Assembly (NCBI GenBank): GCA_015680685.1
Contig: MNCI01037673.1
Span: 537,802 to 601,801, forward strand
Origin: Gnetum montanum
Taxonomy: Eukaryota > Streptophyta > Gnetopsida > Gnetales > Gnetaceae
Reading direction: 5' to 3'
Length of the DNA stretch: 64,000 nucleotides
A model generated the notes under the pieces. The model made no database searches. It was given only the letters and a program-made list of their open reading frames with translations, and was not told where the DNA came from. A program made the position numbers and the translations under genes. How positions within the stretch are numbered: position 1 is the stretch's first letter; each line of letters starts with the position of its first letter. Positions 22,298-35,361 of this stretch are shown piece after piece.

Positions 22298-24276
22298 ATG
22301 CAGCAGCAGCCGTCTCCTCCTCTAATGGATGACATGCAGATGCAGCAGCAGCATGACGATGCTGAAAAGCCTTGCCCTAATTCCAACCCCGTTCTCCACC
22401 AAAATCCCCATCCCAACTCAAACCGCAGCAACCTCCCACTAAACCCTACCATGCCACCACAACAGCAACAGCAACAGCAACAGCAGCATCAGCATTTAAC
22501 GTTGGCCCTGCCTCCACCTGCAAACAATAACAGCGTCAATGCCAATGGAAATGGCGGAAACGCTCAGCGCGAAGAATGTTGGAGCGAATGCGCCACGAAT
22601 GCTCTCATTGAGGTCTGGGGCGACCGCTATCTTCTGCTCAACCGCGGGAATTTGAAGTCCAAGCACTGGCGCGAGGTTTCCGATGCGGTTTCTGCCATGG
22701 CAGGCGCTCGCAAGACCGACATGCAGTGCAAGAACCGGCTCGACACTCTGAAGAAGAAGTATAAGACTGAAAAGGCGAGGCTTGGCCCTGCGTATCCCGT
22801 CAGTCGCTGGCCCTTTTTCTCCCGCCTCGATGCCCTCATCGGCCCCTCGCGCAAGCACCAGGTTTGGGCTCGATTGCTCTGAATTTAGGGCTCCAATTGC
22901 TTGTAGGGTTTAGGTTTTGGTGAAAACGGACGTTGAATTGTTAGGTTCATGGATAGGGTTCTGCATTTGCGTGGAATTTTGTCCATTTGCACGTAATGTG
23001 GATGTGTGTTGGTGCAAACGATGTGTAATTGCATGTTGCTTTCGATGAATTTCCAGCAATTCGTCGCTGAACAATTAGGGTTTATGTGTAGGTTCCGCTT
23101 ATACGTGAAATTGTGCGGAGATTTGCCGTGGCTGCAGCAGTTGCCCGTTGTGTTTCCCATTTTGTTAGAAATGGAGTTTCTTTCTTTGAATTTCCTGCAG
23201 CAATCGGCATCGAAGGAGACCTAGGGTTTTAGTATGTACAACGTACCATGTGCGTGGATTGTGTGGGAGAACTTCAATGCAATCCATGGCATTTTCGAGG
23301 AAAAATTTGTTGGTGTGCTATTTAAGGCAACGGAATTCTATGTCTATGATGCAGGGTTTAGGGTTTAAGATGCAGAAGTTGACATTTTGCTACAACTATG
23401 AAGTATTTTAGTAGAGTACATTAGTTATTCGAATAAGAATTCTTTTCAATATTTGCTTACATAATCCTTTTCAGATAATCGTTAGGAAATTGTTACAGTA
23501 TCATGAAAACATGTGAGAACTCTCTTGGACTGGTAGAAGGAGAATTTTATTTATGAAACATTTTGTGATTTAAGGTTAGGATTTTCCTGCTTTCATTTGT
23601 CTCTTGTATTTTTCAGAAGAATAAAACTCTTCTAAAATTAAATGTCTTGTTTATGTTGGTGTTACCATGTCTTTTTAAAAAATAAAATTCTTGATATTTT
23701 TGGCAGACAGCAAATGCACGGCAAATTCAGCAAGTTCAACAGCAGCAGCAGCAGCAGCAACAACAACAACAACAGCAACATCAGCAACAGGCCTTGTTGA
23801 TTCATCAACCCTCTTCATTGAAACGTAGGTTTCCTGATGCTACACGATCATCAGAGGAAGGTTCTCAAGATACATCTGAGACCTGTCCAAAGCAAATAAA
23901 GGTTGATGAGAGTAGTAACAGTAGTCTAAAAGAATTGGCAAATGCAATATTGAAGTTTGGAGAAGTTTATGAGAGAATAGAGTTGAAAAAACAACAGCAG
24001 TTGATTGAAATGGAAAGGCAGAGGATGGAGTTTACAAGGGAAATAGAATTACAGCGCATGCAAATGTTTTTGCAGACCCAACTTGAGATTGCCAAGATGG
24101 AGAACGCAAAGCATGGAAGCACAGGTATTGCCAAGTCTTTAGCTCAGTTTTTTCTTTTTTCTGTTTTATTATTATTCTACCAAGTATACAACAAACGGAC
24201 GACCACATCCTATAGATTACTTTTAAAGATTGGACAATAAAATTTTCTTTCTATTGCAGTTTTGTACTTTCATTGA
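22298..24276 (+). CDS. Trihelix (Myb/SANT-like) transcription factor, SIP1/ASIL-like
   Basis: Spliced model: exon 1 22298-22861 (donor CAG|GTTTGG), exon 2 23707-24124 (acceptor TGGCAG|ACAG, donor ACAG|GTATTG), short exon 3 24260-24276 (acceptor TTTCTATTGCAG). It gives 332 residues. Exon 1 encodes a Gln-rich N-terminus (nine Q at 55-63) and one trihelix DNA-binding domain (about 94-183) with W95, W107 and W124, [15 protein letters not shown], and the fourth-helix [14 protein letters not shown]. Exon 2 encodes a second Gln run (14 Q from 199), a basic KRRFPD patch and a long coiled coil (about 262-322). This order is typical of the SIP1 clade, which bind GT-like sites in the nucleus and often act as repressors or dimerise through the coiled coil. 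Frames join without stops. The last exon is the least certain: reading through gives an end at 24240, and an alternative acceptor at 25005 would add a 36-residue tail ending at 25115. Confidence 0.85.
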
Positions 24277-25800
24277 AAATTTGCAAAAAATTAGGGGTAA
24301 TTGGGTTTCATATCAGGAGAGTCTGTGGACATTAGTGGTCTGTAGAGAGCTTGTTCACCCTCACTTTCATGGCTGCTATATTGTCCTCCTGTCCTATAAG
24401 TCATTCTATTCTATCTGCCCTTACCATATAGATGTTTCATTTACACTTTTAATGCAGATGTTCATATCAATACTATTGTTTTTCATGCAAATATGCCATT
24501 TTAAATATAAGACGTTGGTCCCTTTAAGAAAATATCTGTGTAAACAATTAAAGTTAATTATATGTTAAAATTTAAATTCTCATCTATATTTTAATGTAAT
24601 TCTGCAAATTCATGCTATGTTTTATGATCATGGTTTCGAATCTTACACATCACGAGTTGTAGTGTAAGAATACAAAGACATGAATTCTTGTTAAATGTCT
24701 TGTATATGATGCTAGGTTGAAGGATGGGAGGATTACATTTTTTAGGTCAACGCTATAAGAGTTAGGATACGAATTATTCTATAATACTTTTATACTTTGT
24801 TCATATAAATTAAATAGATTTTTGAGATTTATGAATACATGCATATGCAAGTTCGAACGCATGTGAGTATATATGATTCTGAATAATCATGTTATGTGCA
24901 GAGCATTTTTTGTAGCATCGTTCGTGTACCAGATGGGTAAAGGAGGGCTTGAATTAAAAAACGTTGTGTGTCATTGCAGTATCATATTCATAGTTTCCAC
25001 TGTAGATGGTGATACACTTCATGTCGATACACAGACAAAGCATAGACGAAACGGTTTGTTCAGAAGCTTTGCATTTTGCAACATTGAACTTCCTCAGAAG
25101 CGGCTGTTTTTTTAAGAGCAATATAAAACAGATCATGGTATTTTCATAGGTATATATATATATATATATAGGAAATGGGTTTGACACTTCTAGTGCCACA
25201 TCTCAAAGTATTCATTCAAATAAAGCTTGTATAGAAGCTTCTGTAGCAGCTGCTGTCTTTTGTTTTGAGAATACCTGCCTGAAAATTCTTGCAGAGGTTC
25301 GTAGGACAATTTTTGTTTTCACTTGTTTATATCTTTGTAAAATTACGACTTTTCGGTCCATGGAAAATGGAATTTGCATGGAAGAGCAGTGCCTTTTATA
25401 TTTCCACATCGAAAGTAAGAGTTTTTGGATCATTTATTTACTGACCAAAATTCCAAAGTTCTTAAATTCTCAGAATATCATTGGATCTTGGTTTTTAAAT
25501 TCCCAGAATATCATTGTGGCTTCTGTGGTGGCCGCTTCCAACTAGTACCGAGATCAAGAGTATCCGGTTACATTAATTAATTCCACATATGGAGTCTGGT
25601 CAAATAGATATTTTCTTGGAACACTTGGTCCCAGATGTATTCAACCTTTTTTTTTTCTAATTTAACCTGCACCGGTGGCCTCGGCCGAATCTCACCCATT
25701 CTAATCCCAGCATCATCATCATAATTAGTAATTTTTAATAATTTTAGTAGAGCTTTTTCTGATAAGACTAAATATATTGGTAGCAGCATAGTGTTCTAGA
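24277..25800. other. 3' region of the trihelix gene and spacer
   Basis: AT-rich. Contains the alternative terminal exon 25006-25115 (acceptor CCACTGTAG, in frame with exon 2 after its phase-1 donor) and a (TA)n run at about 25151-25169. Two AATTCYCAGAATATCATTG blocks lie near 25467 and 25499. No separate gene was recognised. Confidence 0.4.
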
Positions 25801-25804
25801 TTTG

Positions 25805-28150
25805 AGCAGTGCGAGGAAACCATTCCTAAAGAATATTGAAGATTTTGTCTACTATAATTTACGATTGGAATCTCAAGCACGGAAGCGACGGAACGACCCT
25901 ATTTAGACTCGCCCAATATTAAGGCAGTTAAATACGGGCATGGTACGTTTTAAATGTATTATATTTTATTGATCCTACACTATTCAATAACCGTTTTTAG
26001 TCCATATTAAACGACGAGTTGTGGCCTCAAGTATCATTTATTTTCATTTGCAACGTCATGAAACTGCGACCTGCTGGGTGATACCAAGTCGTGTTATCAT
26101 TACAATACTTAAAATTAGCTGTGATTTCCATTCATATGGTTTTGAGTTTATTCCTAAATTTGAATAATGGTTTTTTCGTTTCACGAACCTAATGTTTATT
26201 TTAAATCATTGAAAATTAAAATTTAAAAAATGGTTTAGCAATAATGTTAGTTTCAAGGGAAATTATTGCTGGGATAGAACTTAACTTCATTTCATGTTTT
26301 TATAAAACTTTGTACGATGTTTTTATAATACTTTGTAAAAGATGTTTACAACGTGACTTTAGTTAAAAAATCATGGGTCCTGGCCTGGTAACCCCAGGTC
26401 ACAGGTTTGATTTGATTCTACTGTAATGTTTCACTTATTTCAAGCATGCTTATAATATTCCCTTTCCTTTTTTAAAGGATAATAATTCTGTTTCTTCTGA
26501 ACATAATTAAAATAAATTTTTTAGCATTTTGTCTTTTTTTTAAAGCTTAATTAAATTAAATTCTCTTAAAGGAATTACCTCTGTGAATTACTCCAATAAA
26601 GATCTTGTAACTTTTTTGAAATCGTTGACACAATGAATGGTGTTCGGTGCTTCCCATGTCAAATTCTTACTTTGCTTACACCGGACCCATCGGTTGTTCC
26701 TGTTTATTGTTGCTGAATAATTAATCTCAAGACATTAACCCATCATTTCCTCTCCACAGTCATGACTAATAAATTAATTGCAGGAGATCATCAGAAATGA
26801 ATAGTCACCAAAGTTCCTTTTGACCATACTAAAAAATAATTGAAAGCTATATCAAAATTGAATCATTTGATCTTAAAATATGTTTCCGTTGGTCATCATC
26901 ATACCATAAAGCATGAATCGTCCCATTGGAATCCAGACACTGAATGTTTAATTAATAGCCACTACACAGGTGGCTGTTTGGCTTCTTTCTAAACCGTTCC
27001 TGCATGGTGGTTCCCAGTTGGGATAGGTTCTAGTGAAAACATTACTGAATAATCAGGTAGGACACCTGTTTGCAGCAAAGCTAAAGAAGATGTTTGGTCA
27101 GGACTGGTTTGTAGATGCAGTCTTCTTTTATTAATTGTTAATTACAAAGGAAACAAACCATAGGATATACTTGAATGCAGGGATATCTGGAACGTTTTTT
27201 TATAAGGCTTTCCAGAAATAATATTTTGGGTTTGAACATCCATTTTAAAGGATTGGTGTAGCATTACAGCTGGCTCGATCTGGGGCAATACGATACTGAG
27301 AAAAGAGTTCAAAGGCTACACTTGGATCATTGCACTGTAATGGTGGCATCAGGTGTGTTTGCTGGTTATTTTCTGAGACACAAAGCTTCAAAGCATTTTA
27401 TACTTATTTCTTATTTTCAAGTACACAGAGAGAAACTTTGTCTGCAACAGAGCACCAAACGAATCACAGAGAAGATTCGAATTTGTTTTGGCTTTTTCTA
27501 TTTCAAATCTATTATTGGGTTGCTTCCTGCTGTGAATGTGATCCCATATCTCCAGAAAAATCAAAATAAGTTGGCTTTATGGAGACACAGAATCTGTTGC
27601 AGAGCAAGTACTGTGTGCTATTTGTTTAATTGAAATAGTGATTTGTTGTATCACGACGGCATCAACTGACATAAGGTTTCTGAGAAACTTAATTTTCATT
27701 TTTTTCGGTTAGAAGAGTCTTATTATCTACAAGGTACCATAACAGTACACCAATCACTTTTATAGATTCCCACGAAAGGTAAACACATTTTTTAGTTAAA
27801 TTTTGGAAAGGCTGAAGAATCTGTAAGGTACGTCAACACCACACTAATATTTTAAAATTTTCGTTACTCTCCACAACGGTGAAAACAGCAATTAAAAAGC
27901 GTTTTTCTGTTACCTAGAGGACGGTTTATAGCTGCTTAGTATCATTGCGGCGAACGGCATAATAGTCTAAGATGGATTCTAGCCTTTTTATTGAAACGGA
28001 ACTTCAAATTTCATTAATCCATCGATTTTAATTCATAAGATATCGTGCCTCCATATTGGTTTGTGGTTCATTTTCAGATGCTTGAGAGAGAGTGATGGAC
28101 TTAAGTATCAGACTTGCTTCATCATCGGTTTTTCTCCCGTACAAAGTTAA
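25805..28150 (+). repeat. Long direct repeat, copy 1
   Basis: Aligns by eye, with much divergence, to 30450-32200. Shared landmarks in the same order: GAGCAGT..GAAACC; ATTTTATTGATC.TA.C.T.CTCAATAA; a GTGTTC..GCTT...CCATC.CCGAACCCATC-like block; GTTTG.AGCAAAG.TTAA.ATGTTT; CAAAGCATTTTATA followed by AAGT.CACAGAG; and GGCA.CATCA.CTGAC. Only short broken ORFs lie within. It may be one LTR of a large element, an old segmental duplication, or a dispersed repeat. Confidence 0.5.
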
Positions 28151-28949
28151 ATAGTAATATGAATTATTTTAGAAGTAGAAATTTTGTATTTTAATTAGAT
28201 CATAATGTTAATTTTGTAGTACTTGTGTTTACATAATGAACATTCTCTATATTATCTATTTTTCTTATTTTTTTTTCACTTCTTCATTAATTGTTATTCG
28301 CTTTATTTGTAATAATAATTTTTAAAATTTTAAAATATTAAACTATGTTTGCATGTTTTTGTATTTTTTCTTTAAAGTTCTTTGGTAGTGATTATTTACT
28401 TTAGTTGTAAAACTTGTGAATGTACTTCACAAGTTAGTCTTTTATTTTCCTCTTTTTATGTTCATTTTTTAGTTTTAAAAATAATTTTTTTATAATTTTA
28501 AATTACACATTATCCACTGTACCTCATTGAATTGGGATTTCTGGTTAACATGCATGCTTTTCTTTGTCACTTTTAAAATATGTACATGGATGCTTTGCTT
28601 TTCTAACTTAACACTACATTTTCTTATCTTATGTTTATGGTATTGGTGAATGTATTGGAGAAATGGTACTTGGAGTTTATAATTCTAGCTAGAGTGAATA
28701 CATTTCAAACATTTCTCTATACAATTGCTTGTAATTTTTGTAATCTATGTTTAGTTTTAAGATATCAATGTCATGATATTTCAAAGTTTAATTTTCAAGA
28801 TCAATTAAAGTTAGAGGTTTAACTCTTCATCTTGAACCCTTCTAAGAAATTCATAAATCAACACCTTCCCAATAGGACAATCAAGATTCCATGCAAGAAA
28901 ATAATTCACACATTAAAGAATTATTAAATGTTGAATGTTAATTCTTAGG
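28151..28949. other. AT-rich spacer, no gene seen
   Basis: Very low GC with short ORFs only, between direct-repeat copy 1 and LTR C. Confidence 0.5.
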
Positions 28950-29834
28950 TGATGAGCGGCGAGCTACCCTTACGCCCAACCATACGAATACGAGCGTTCA
29001 CGTACGATCCAGTCAAACTCCGTGGACAGGCTAGTTGTGGTAGCTAGACAGTTACACGTTGATCGTAGTTCATTGTCTTCCCACCTGGATTAGTATTGCT
29101 TTGTCACGTATGGTTTAGTCCAGAGTGAGGTGTATGATGTGATCCTAAACTAATGCTACTCCTAGAGACAATGGAAGATAATATTAATTAAACTAATGAG
29201 CAATAGGAAATGAGTTTAGGCTAGCGTAAGTGCGATGAGCATCCGTTACTTAATCATTCGTACACATCTTGGACCTCATGCATGACTACTACTGGGGTTA
29301 CCAAGTGTAGATCTTAGGTACGCTGCTAGGTTACTAAGTAGTTACACTTAAATGCTCGTGATTAAGTCGTACTCATTCTGCATTTAACAACAGGAATAAT
29401 AAATAATGATAAATAAATATTAACTAAGAAAACAATAAATATTAACTAAGAAAGTAATAAACAACAAAAATAATTAACAATTAAATTAAACAATGAAACT
29501 GAGTGAATGTTGCAATGATGAAGTAATCTTGATTTTTATTTCTGGTCATGTGCGCATCCAAGTACGTCACACTCGAATAAAGGTTCCGTACAATTACAAG
29601 CATCACACGGGCATACACTTGGAAAATAATCTAACTCCTCCGGAAACAAACTAAAAGAGTCTAGCTACAAATGACAAAAGGATTTCTAAATGAGGTGGAG
29701 GGCCCTCTTATTTATAGGTCGGGATAGACGGCTGCGTAAACGGGGCCCGTCGACGTCGATGCAGCGTTGCTACGTCGATGGGGCCGCGTTGACGTTGACG
29801 GGGTCGTGCCGTGTGTATATGCTAGCTTACCACA
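28950..29834 (-). mobile_element. LTR C, minus strand, apparently solo
   Basis: Begins TGATGAGCGGCGAGCTACCC on the plus strand (the U5 end) and shows the family's R/U5 blocks. The TATA box (minus strand TATAAATA) is at 29709-29716. Its U3 is GC-rich and made of GTCGACGTCGA and CGTTGACGTTGACG repeats instead of the GATATC palindromes of the other copies. The outer end is placed at CTTACCACA by reading only. No target duplication matches (TTAGG on the left, ATTTT on the right), and no internal domain adjoins it. Confidence 0.7.
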
Positions 29835-30449
29835 ATTTTTGTTTTCAAATAAATTATAGAAATGATACCAAATTGTTTATTACCTTCCTATTTCGTCCAT
29901 TTTCAATTCTCTTCCTATTAAATGCCACGTCTTCCATTTATTTAAAATGTTGATGCTATTGTAATAGTTGAGTGCATGCAAATATTTTTTAATCCAAACT
30001 TGACCTGTCTAAGTATTATTTAAGCTAACAGCCTCTTACATGTAAATCTTTGTTACACAATATGTTAACCATTTATGCCACCTCACATTTAAGTTATATG
30101 TGCTGTGACGCGCTCCTAAGAAGAACCACATAATGCTGGAGCTTAGTTTCTAAATTCTTCGTAATATCAGCGTGCATTCTATGTTAGCCATTCCCAAACA
30201 ATACCAAATGCAAGAGTATCCAATTATGAAGCAAGGTCTTTACAGAAAACAAAAAGCAGGTTGGTTTGTAGAGATAACTCCAGTGGTCATTAAATTATTA
30301 TTAAAAAATCTTTCCCAGACGATTTCAATAATTTGTTTTTACTGTTGGTTAGGAATTTTAAAGTTGGGCCCAGCCTTTCTAGAAAGGACAAACGGCTAAA
30401 GATGGTAGCATGAGGATTTCAATATGTTGATTTTCAATAAAGACATCAA
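29835..30449. other. AT-rich spacer, no gene seen
   Basis: A 75-codon ORF at 30172-30399 has no recognisable features. Confidence 0.45.
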
Positions 30450-32200
30450 AATCAATGCTTTAACCACAGTCGAGCAGTATCATGAAACCGAGGTTACCGT
30501 CTGGCATAGTATATAATTTATACTCTTTCGGTATTTTTTAAAAATGTATAATATTGAGAAACTTCCTAAATTTTATTGATCTTATCCTGCTCAATAAAAT
30601 TTCTCATCTAAGTGAAGATGTACACTATCAATGTATCGTTAAAGTTCTTAAATGTACTGCAATCACATTTGGGTACACTGAACTTGCACTATAGTGTTAG
30701 TGTGCAAGTTGTAGATTTCTATTCAAAGGGTTTTGAAGTGGTTAGACAGAATTGTTTTCCAATGCTCTGCTGGTCAGAATTCAGGTCCTGGTCACTTTTT
30801 TTTTCTTTTTTAAAAAACATTCTATCTAGATTGAATCACAGGAGCTCATACTGGAGAACGATATTTAAGTATCATAGCTGGGACAGAATCTGCATTTAAT
30901 TGCCAAAATACTTTTATTGCAATTTGTCAACCATTGTTGGGCACATAATGGCATGCAGGAAAAGCAAACGTCTGCTTCTGTATTCGTTTTCCTTAATGCT
31001 AAGAATCCTGTTTGGCATTTTTTGTCTTGAGCTTAATTCAATTATATTTTCTGAAAGAGTGTCGTCTATTGGTTGATTTGATAATAATAACTATCATGCA
31101 AGTGATAAAAGTTTCCACACGTTCAACGGTGTTCAGAGCTTGGCAGGTCATATCCCTACCTCCCATCCACCGAACCCATCATTTGGTCTCCACAACCTTT
31201 GTAAATTAATTAATGGCGGGACATCGTTTGGTACATGAACAATCATTAACCTTCTTCCTGCTTAATGAAAAAATCCATAAAAAATGAATCCTTTGACTTT
31301 ACTCTTTGTTTTTGTTAGGCATCTCCTTATCGTAGAGCATCAATCTCCACGATGGAATCTAGAAACATTTTAGAAAATTATGCATACACGTTGGGTTATT
31401 GCCACTTAACAAACTATGGCTATTTGGCTTCATCTGTAATCATCTATGTACCATGGTTTTCCTTGGCAGCATTATCCCATAACCAACCAAGACCCATGTT
31501 TGAAGCAAAGATTAAATGTTTTGTCAGAACTGCTTTTGGGATTTTTTTATTATTTGTGAATCACAGAGGAATCAAACAGGTGCACCTAGAATGCTTTATG
31601 CAAGGATTAGTGAGACAAAATAATGATGGTGTTAAAAACATATACTTAGCTGTGAAGGACCATGGCAGGGAAACTTTACAAGTTGGAGGTTTAGTGGCCA
31701 ACACAATGATGGAAAAGAGTCCAGGGTTTGCACTTGTCTCATGTGACCCTGCTCCTACACAAATCTCCAAAGCATTTTATAATTAATTAATTAAATAATT
31801 AATTATTTTTAAGTTCACAGAGTTGGGAAACCATCTGTAGTGCATCTCGCCGCACTCTAGGAAACAAGTCATATAAAATGATTGATATTATTTAGGCTGT
31901 TGTTAATATGTGCCTGATTTTAAGTGGCTGTTCAATTTGTTGCTTTCTGGACACTTCAATTTGTTGCAGCGCAAGTAGTACTTTCCTGCAGCATGGCAGC
32001 ATCAGCTGACGAAGATTTCTTTCAAATTTTAATTTTCATTATTTTATTCAGAGAGAGCTTAAGCAACTAAGCCAGAAGGTTTTTGCTCCACACTAAACAC
32101 ATGCCTTTCATCTAGAAGGTTTTATGTTTAAACATTTCTAAACGTCTCTCGGTAAGCTTAAGATTGAAAGTAATCTTAATTTGAATTATTTTCCCTAAGC
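30450..32200 (+). repeat. Long direct repeat, copy 2
   Basis: Partner of 25805-28150, same orientation, about 4.5 kb away. It includes a 144-codon ORF (31352-31786) that aligns with non-coding-looking sequence in copy 1 and shows no domain, so I do not call it a gene. Confidence 0.5.
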
Positions 32201-32479
32201 TTGAAGCGTTAATCGTATTATAGTAGTGGTAGTTTGCGAAGAGTATAGATTGCTTATGAATAATAGATCATGTGGGGTATAGGTTACAAAGAAGGTTATT
32301 TGTTGTTTGTAGGTTAGTTTTATTATTTTCTTATTTGATAAGACTTTTTTGTTTTGCATTAAGGTTTTATCAACGTAGTTAAACTTTTTAGAATTATCTT
32401 TTATTTATAAGAGATTTAATTACTTCCAACTTTTAACAATACTAAGATTTTTGTTTCCAAAATGCGGATTCATATATTG
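32201..32479. other. AT-rich spacer
   Basis: No gene or repeat recognised. Confidence 0.4.
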
Positions 32480-33400
32480 GCAAGTCACTTCTAGTGATGT
32501 TGTTGCAAATAAGATATCTCATTTTGTTATTCCTAATGATGCATATGTATCATTGGTTGCTAATCTTACATCATAATATGTGTTTATTAAAATTGTGGGT
32601 TACCTTCCTCATAATTAAAGTTTTACTTCACAATTCAATAATGGGATGGAAAATATAATATTCAAGTCCTTTATGCCAAGTATTATACTATTTTTTTTGG
32701 CTTGCTGAGGTAGGCAATGCTTTGATGGTGCAACATGCCCTAGACATAGGGTCATTTATACATAAGCATGCTACATTCATTATTCGTAAATAAACTCTAG
32801 ATTTTGATGCCTAATTTGAATGCTATTCTAAAGTTTTATGCTCTTTCAAGCTATTTAATCTTTTGTTGATTATTCAAAGAGATGAATAGAAAATTGTTAG
32901 TCTTTTCGATCCTATACAAAATCTATTTCCATACCATTTGGTTCTAGTCAATATTTTTGTAATTAATCTTGTTAATCATAAAAAAAAAAATTGATATTTT
33001 AAGTAGATAAGAATACATGCATTCAATAAATTACATATTATAATCTTCTTAATTCTTCTAGCTTTTTCATTGTGAAGGTCATTTGTTTAATGCTTGTTCT
33101 TTTTTGCTCAAAGAAAAAAAATGATGTTGAGGAAAAGAAAAAATATGTTAAAGTTGAGGATAACAAAAACAATATAAAGTTGAATGTATGAAAATTAAGA
33201 TATAGTCAATGATAAGAATAGTCAAATGACAATAAAGAAACCAAAGAAGGAAAAAGTTTCTATAGATATTTTGACTTGTACTACATAATGTATTGATCAA
33301 TCTCGGGAGATAGCTCATAAGGAAAATCTAAAAGATTTTATAATATTTGGGCAAAGTTCACAAGGAGTATCCAAAATAAATCATAAATCTTATATTAATG
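32480..33400 (+). repeat. Dispersed repeat R1, copy Y
   Basis: Aligns with 14515-14640, 15190-15324 and 15325-16130. Blocks include ATCATTGGTTGCTAATCTTA (compared with AGCCATTGGTTGTTGATCTT), TAGGCAATGCTTTGATGGTG, GGGTCATTTATACATAAGCATG and TTGTTAGTCTTTTCGATCC. Heavily mutated; no frame survives. Confidence 0.55.
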
Positions 33401-34254
33401 GATTGTTTATATTTAGACCAACCTAGCCTAAAATAATTACAATAGTCCTCATAAGAATAATGTTACAAGATTTTGTCTTTACTTAGGCTAGACCTAGCCA
33501 ACAAAAGATAGTACTTAGAAAATCTGAACTTACCATATTAGTTTCTATGTATTGAGGGTTATAGATTTATTGTAACCACTAAACTAAAGCATTTGACCTA
33601 AAAGTATGAGATAAGTGTATGCAACTATAATTCACATTTTTTGTGACAATGTTAGTACCATTATCTTCTTAAAAGATACAATATATTATCAATGATATAA
33701 ACATATCAATATTACACATCACTTTGCTTATGACATAATTAAGAATAAACTCTTTAAATTGTTTGAGATTTGAACCAATAATTGAGTATGAGCCATCTTT
33801 ATCAAAGTAATGAAAAAGGAAAAGCTCACAAACTTTAAGATCAAGCTCAACGTGCATGGCTTAAGAAAGTGAAGCTGATTCATTCATGCATGCATTAAGA
33901 TTAGGTTATCATTAAAATAACCATAAAAGCTAAAAACAATAGTAGCTACCGAATTACATGATACACAATTGACAAGAAACATTCTATAAAAACATTACTT
34001 ATAGCTTTGTGAGAGCTTGGTTAAGTGCTAAACCATGCTCTAATGAGTATTTCACCTTGATTCATAAAGTGGAAAACCTACTTTATAAATGTGGGGCTAT
34101 GCCTTGATTACTTCTCTTCTCGTTATTATCTTGAAAGATGTACCATTTTCTTTATGTTCTCTTACCATTCATGTAGTTGTAGTTGTACTTAGTTCATTTT
34201 AGTCTTTATAAAATGTTTTTCTTAATATCTTCACTAAAGAGAAAATTTTATAAA
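33401..34254. other. AT-rich spacer, no gene seen
   Basis: Short ORFs only. It may hold upstream, unrecognisable parts of the LINE that follows. Confidence 0.4.
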
Positions 34255-34516
34255 ACAGTCATTAGGCCTATTGTTTCATATGGTGTTGAATGTTGGGAAG
34301 TACAAAAGAGACATGAATAAAAAATTATTGTAGTAGAAATGTAAATGCTTAGATAAATTCTAAATGTTACAAAATGAGATAAATTACATAATACAAATAT
34401 TAGAGGAAGACTTGGAGTTGTTTCTATTTCAAATAAGCTATAGGAATGCCATCTTAGATGGTTTGGGCATGTATAAAGAAGATGAAATAATAAGCTTATT
34501 AAAAAAGGTTTCTATA
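34255..34516 (+). mobile_element. LINE (plant L1-like) 3' end, part 1
   Basis: The broken frame reads RPIVSYGVECWEVQKRHE, then RGRLGVVSISNKL and HLRWFGHV. These are the well-known C-terminal blocks of plant LINE reverse-transcriptase proteins. Stops interrupt the frame several times. The element is interrupted at 34516 by a solo LTR and resumes at 35362. Confidence 0.75.
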
Positions 34517-35356
34517 TGATGAGCGGTGAGGTACCCCTACGCCCAATCATACAAATATGAGCATTCACGCGCGATCTGGTCAAACTCCTAGGATTAAGTG
34601 CTTATGTGCCTACACAGAACAAGGATGAGTTATGCAATCGTTGTCTTCCCAGACTTACTTGTAAGGCTCAATTGTATGGTTAAGTAAACTCAAGGTATGT
34701 GATTTTTGTTATTTTATGTTTTATGTTCTTGATGCTTAAAAGAAAGAAATGAGGTGATTCAATAACTAATTTGATTTAACTAATTAACTATTCTCTAACT
34801 AGTCCTAACACCAGCATTTGTTCCCACTCTCCGGACACATCCTAAATCAATGTAACACTACTGGGATTACCAAACACTAGTTGTTACTGGGTTACCAAGT
34901 GTTCCCACGTATGCTTGAAGTGGTCATGCTGAGTGTGCTAATTCATTGGTAATTGACAATTAATAATTCTATGAAATAACATTAAGTAACTATTGAAAGC
35001 ATTAAATAACAGTAAGTAACATAAAATGCAATAATTAAGCTATTCTGAATGCTGTAAGGTTTATCACAAAGTTCATCTTTATTTTCGGACACAAGGTGTG
35101 CACATGTACACAATGCTCGAATAAAGATCCGTTCACTTTATGACTCCTATTGCGGGCACTTAGAAATTATTCTAACTCTGGAAAGGAAAAACTGCAAGAG
35201 TTTGGCTAAGGGACTAAGAAAAACTACTCTGAAACTAAGTGCCCTTGTTTCTTATTTATAGGTGATGAGACAGGTTCCGACATCGCATGTCCAATTCGCT
35301 TCGGCATCTATGATATTGTGTATTCGATATCGAGGGTTCGATATCGGGACTCATCA
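34517..35356 (-). mobile_element. Solo LTR D with perfect 5-bp target duplication
   Basis: Complete LTR of 840 bases ending in the inverted TGATGAG...CTCATCA termini. It is flanked by CTATA at 34512-34516 and 35357-35361. Minus-strand TATA box at 35254-35261. Two CGATATCG palindromes (35325 and 35339, 14 bases apart) and a GATATT lie upstream of it. No internal sequence remains, the expected product of LTR-LTR recombination. It splits a LINE 3' end. Confidence 0.92.
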
Positions 35357-35361
35357 CTATA

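Noticed and set aside
22054-22452. 132-codon minus-strand ORF opposite the trihelix gene
   Set aside because: Shadow of the CAG-rich coding strand: the Cys and Leu runs are simply the antisense of the Gln repeats.
31352-31786. 144-codon plus-strand ORF
   Set aside because: No domain, and it lies inside a direct repeat whose partner copy is not open in the same frame. Chance ORF.
34517-35356. Full-length LTR element
   Set aside because: No internal domain, and target duplications sit directly on both LTR ends, so it is a solo LTR.
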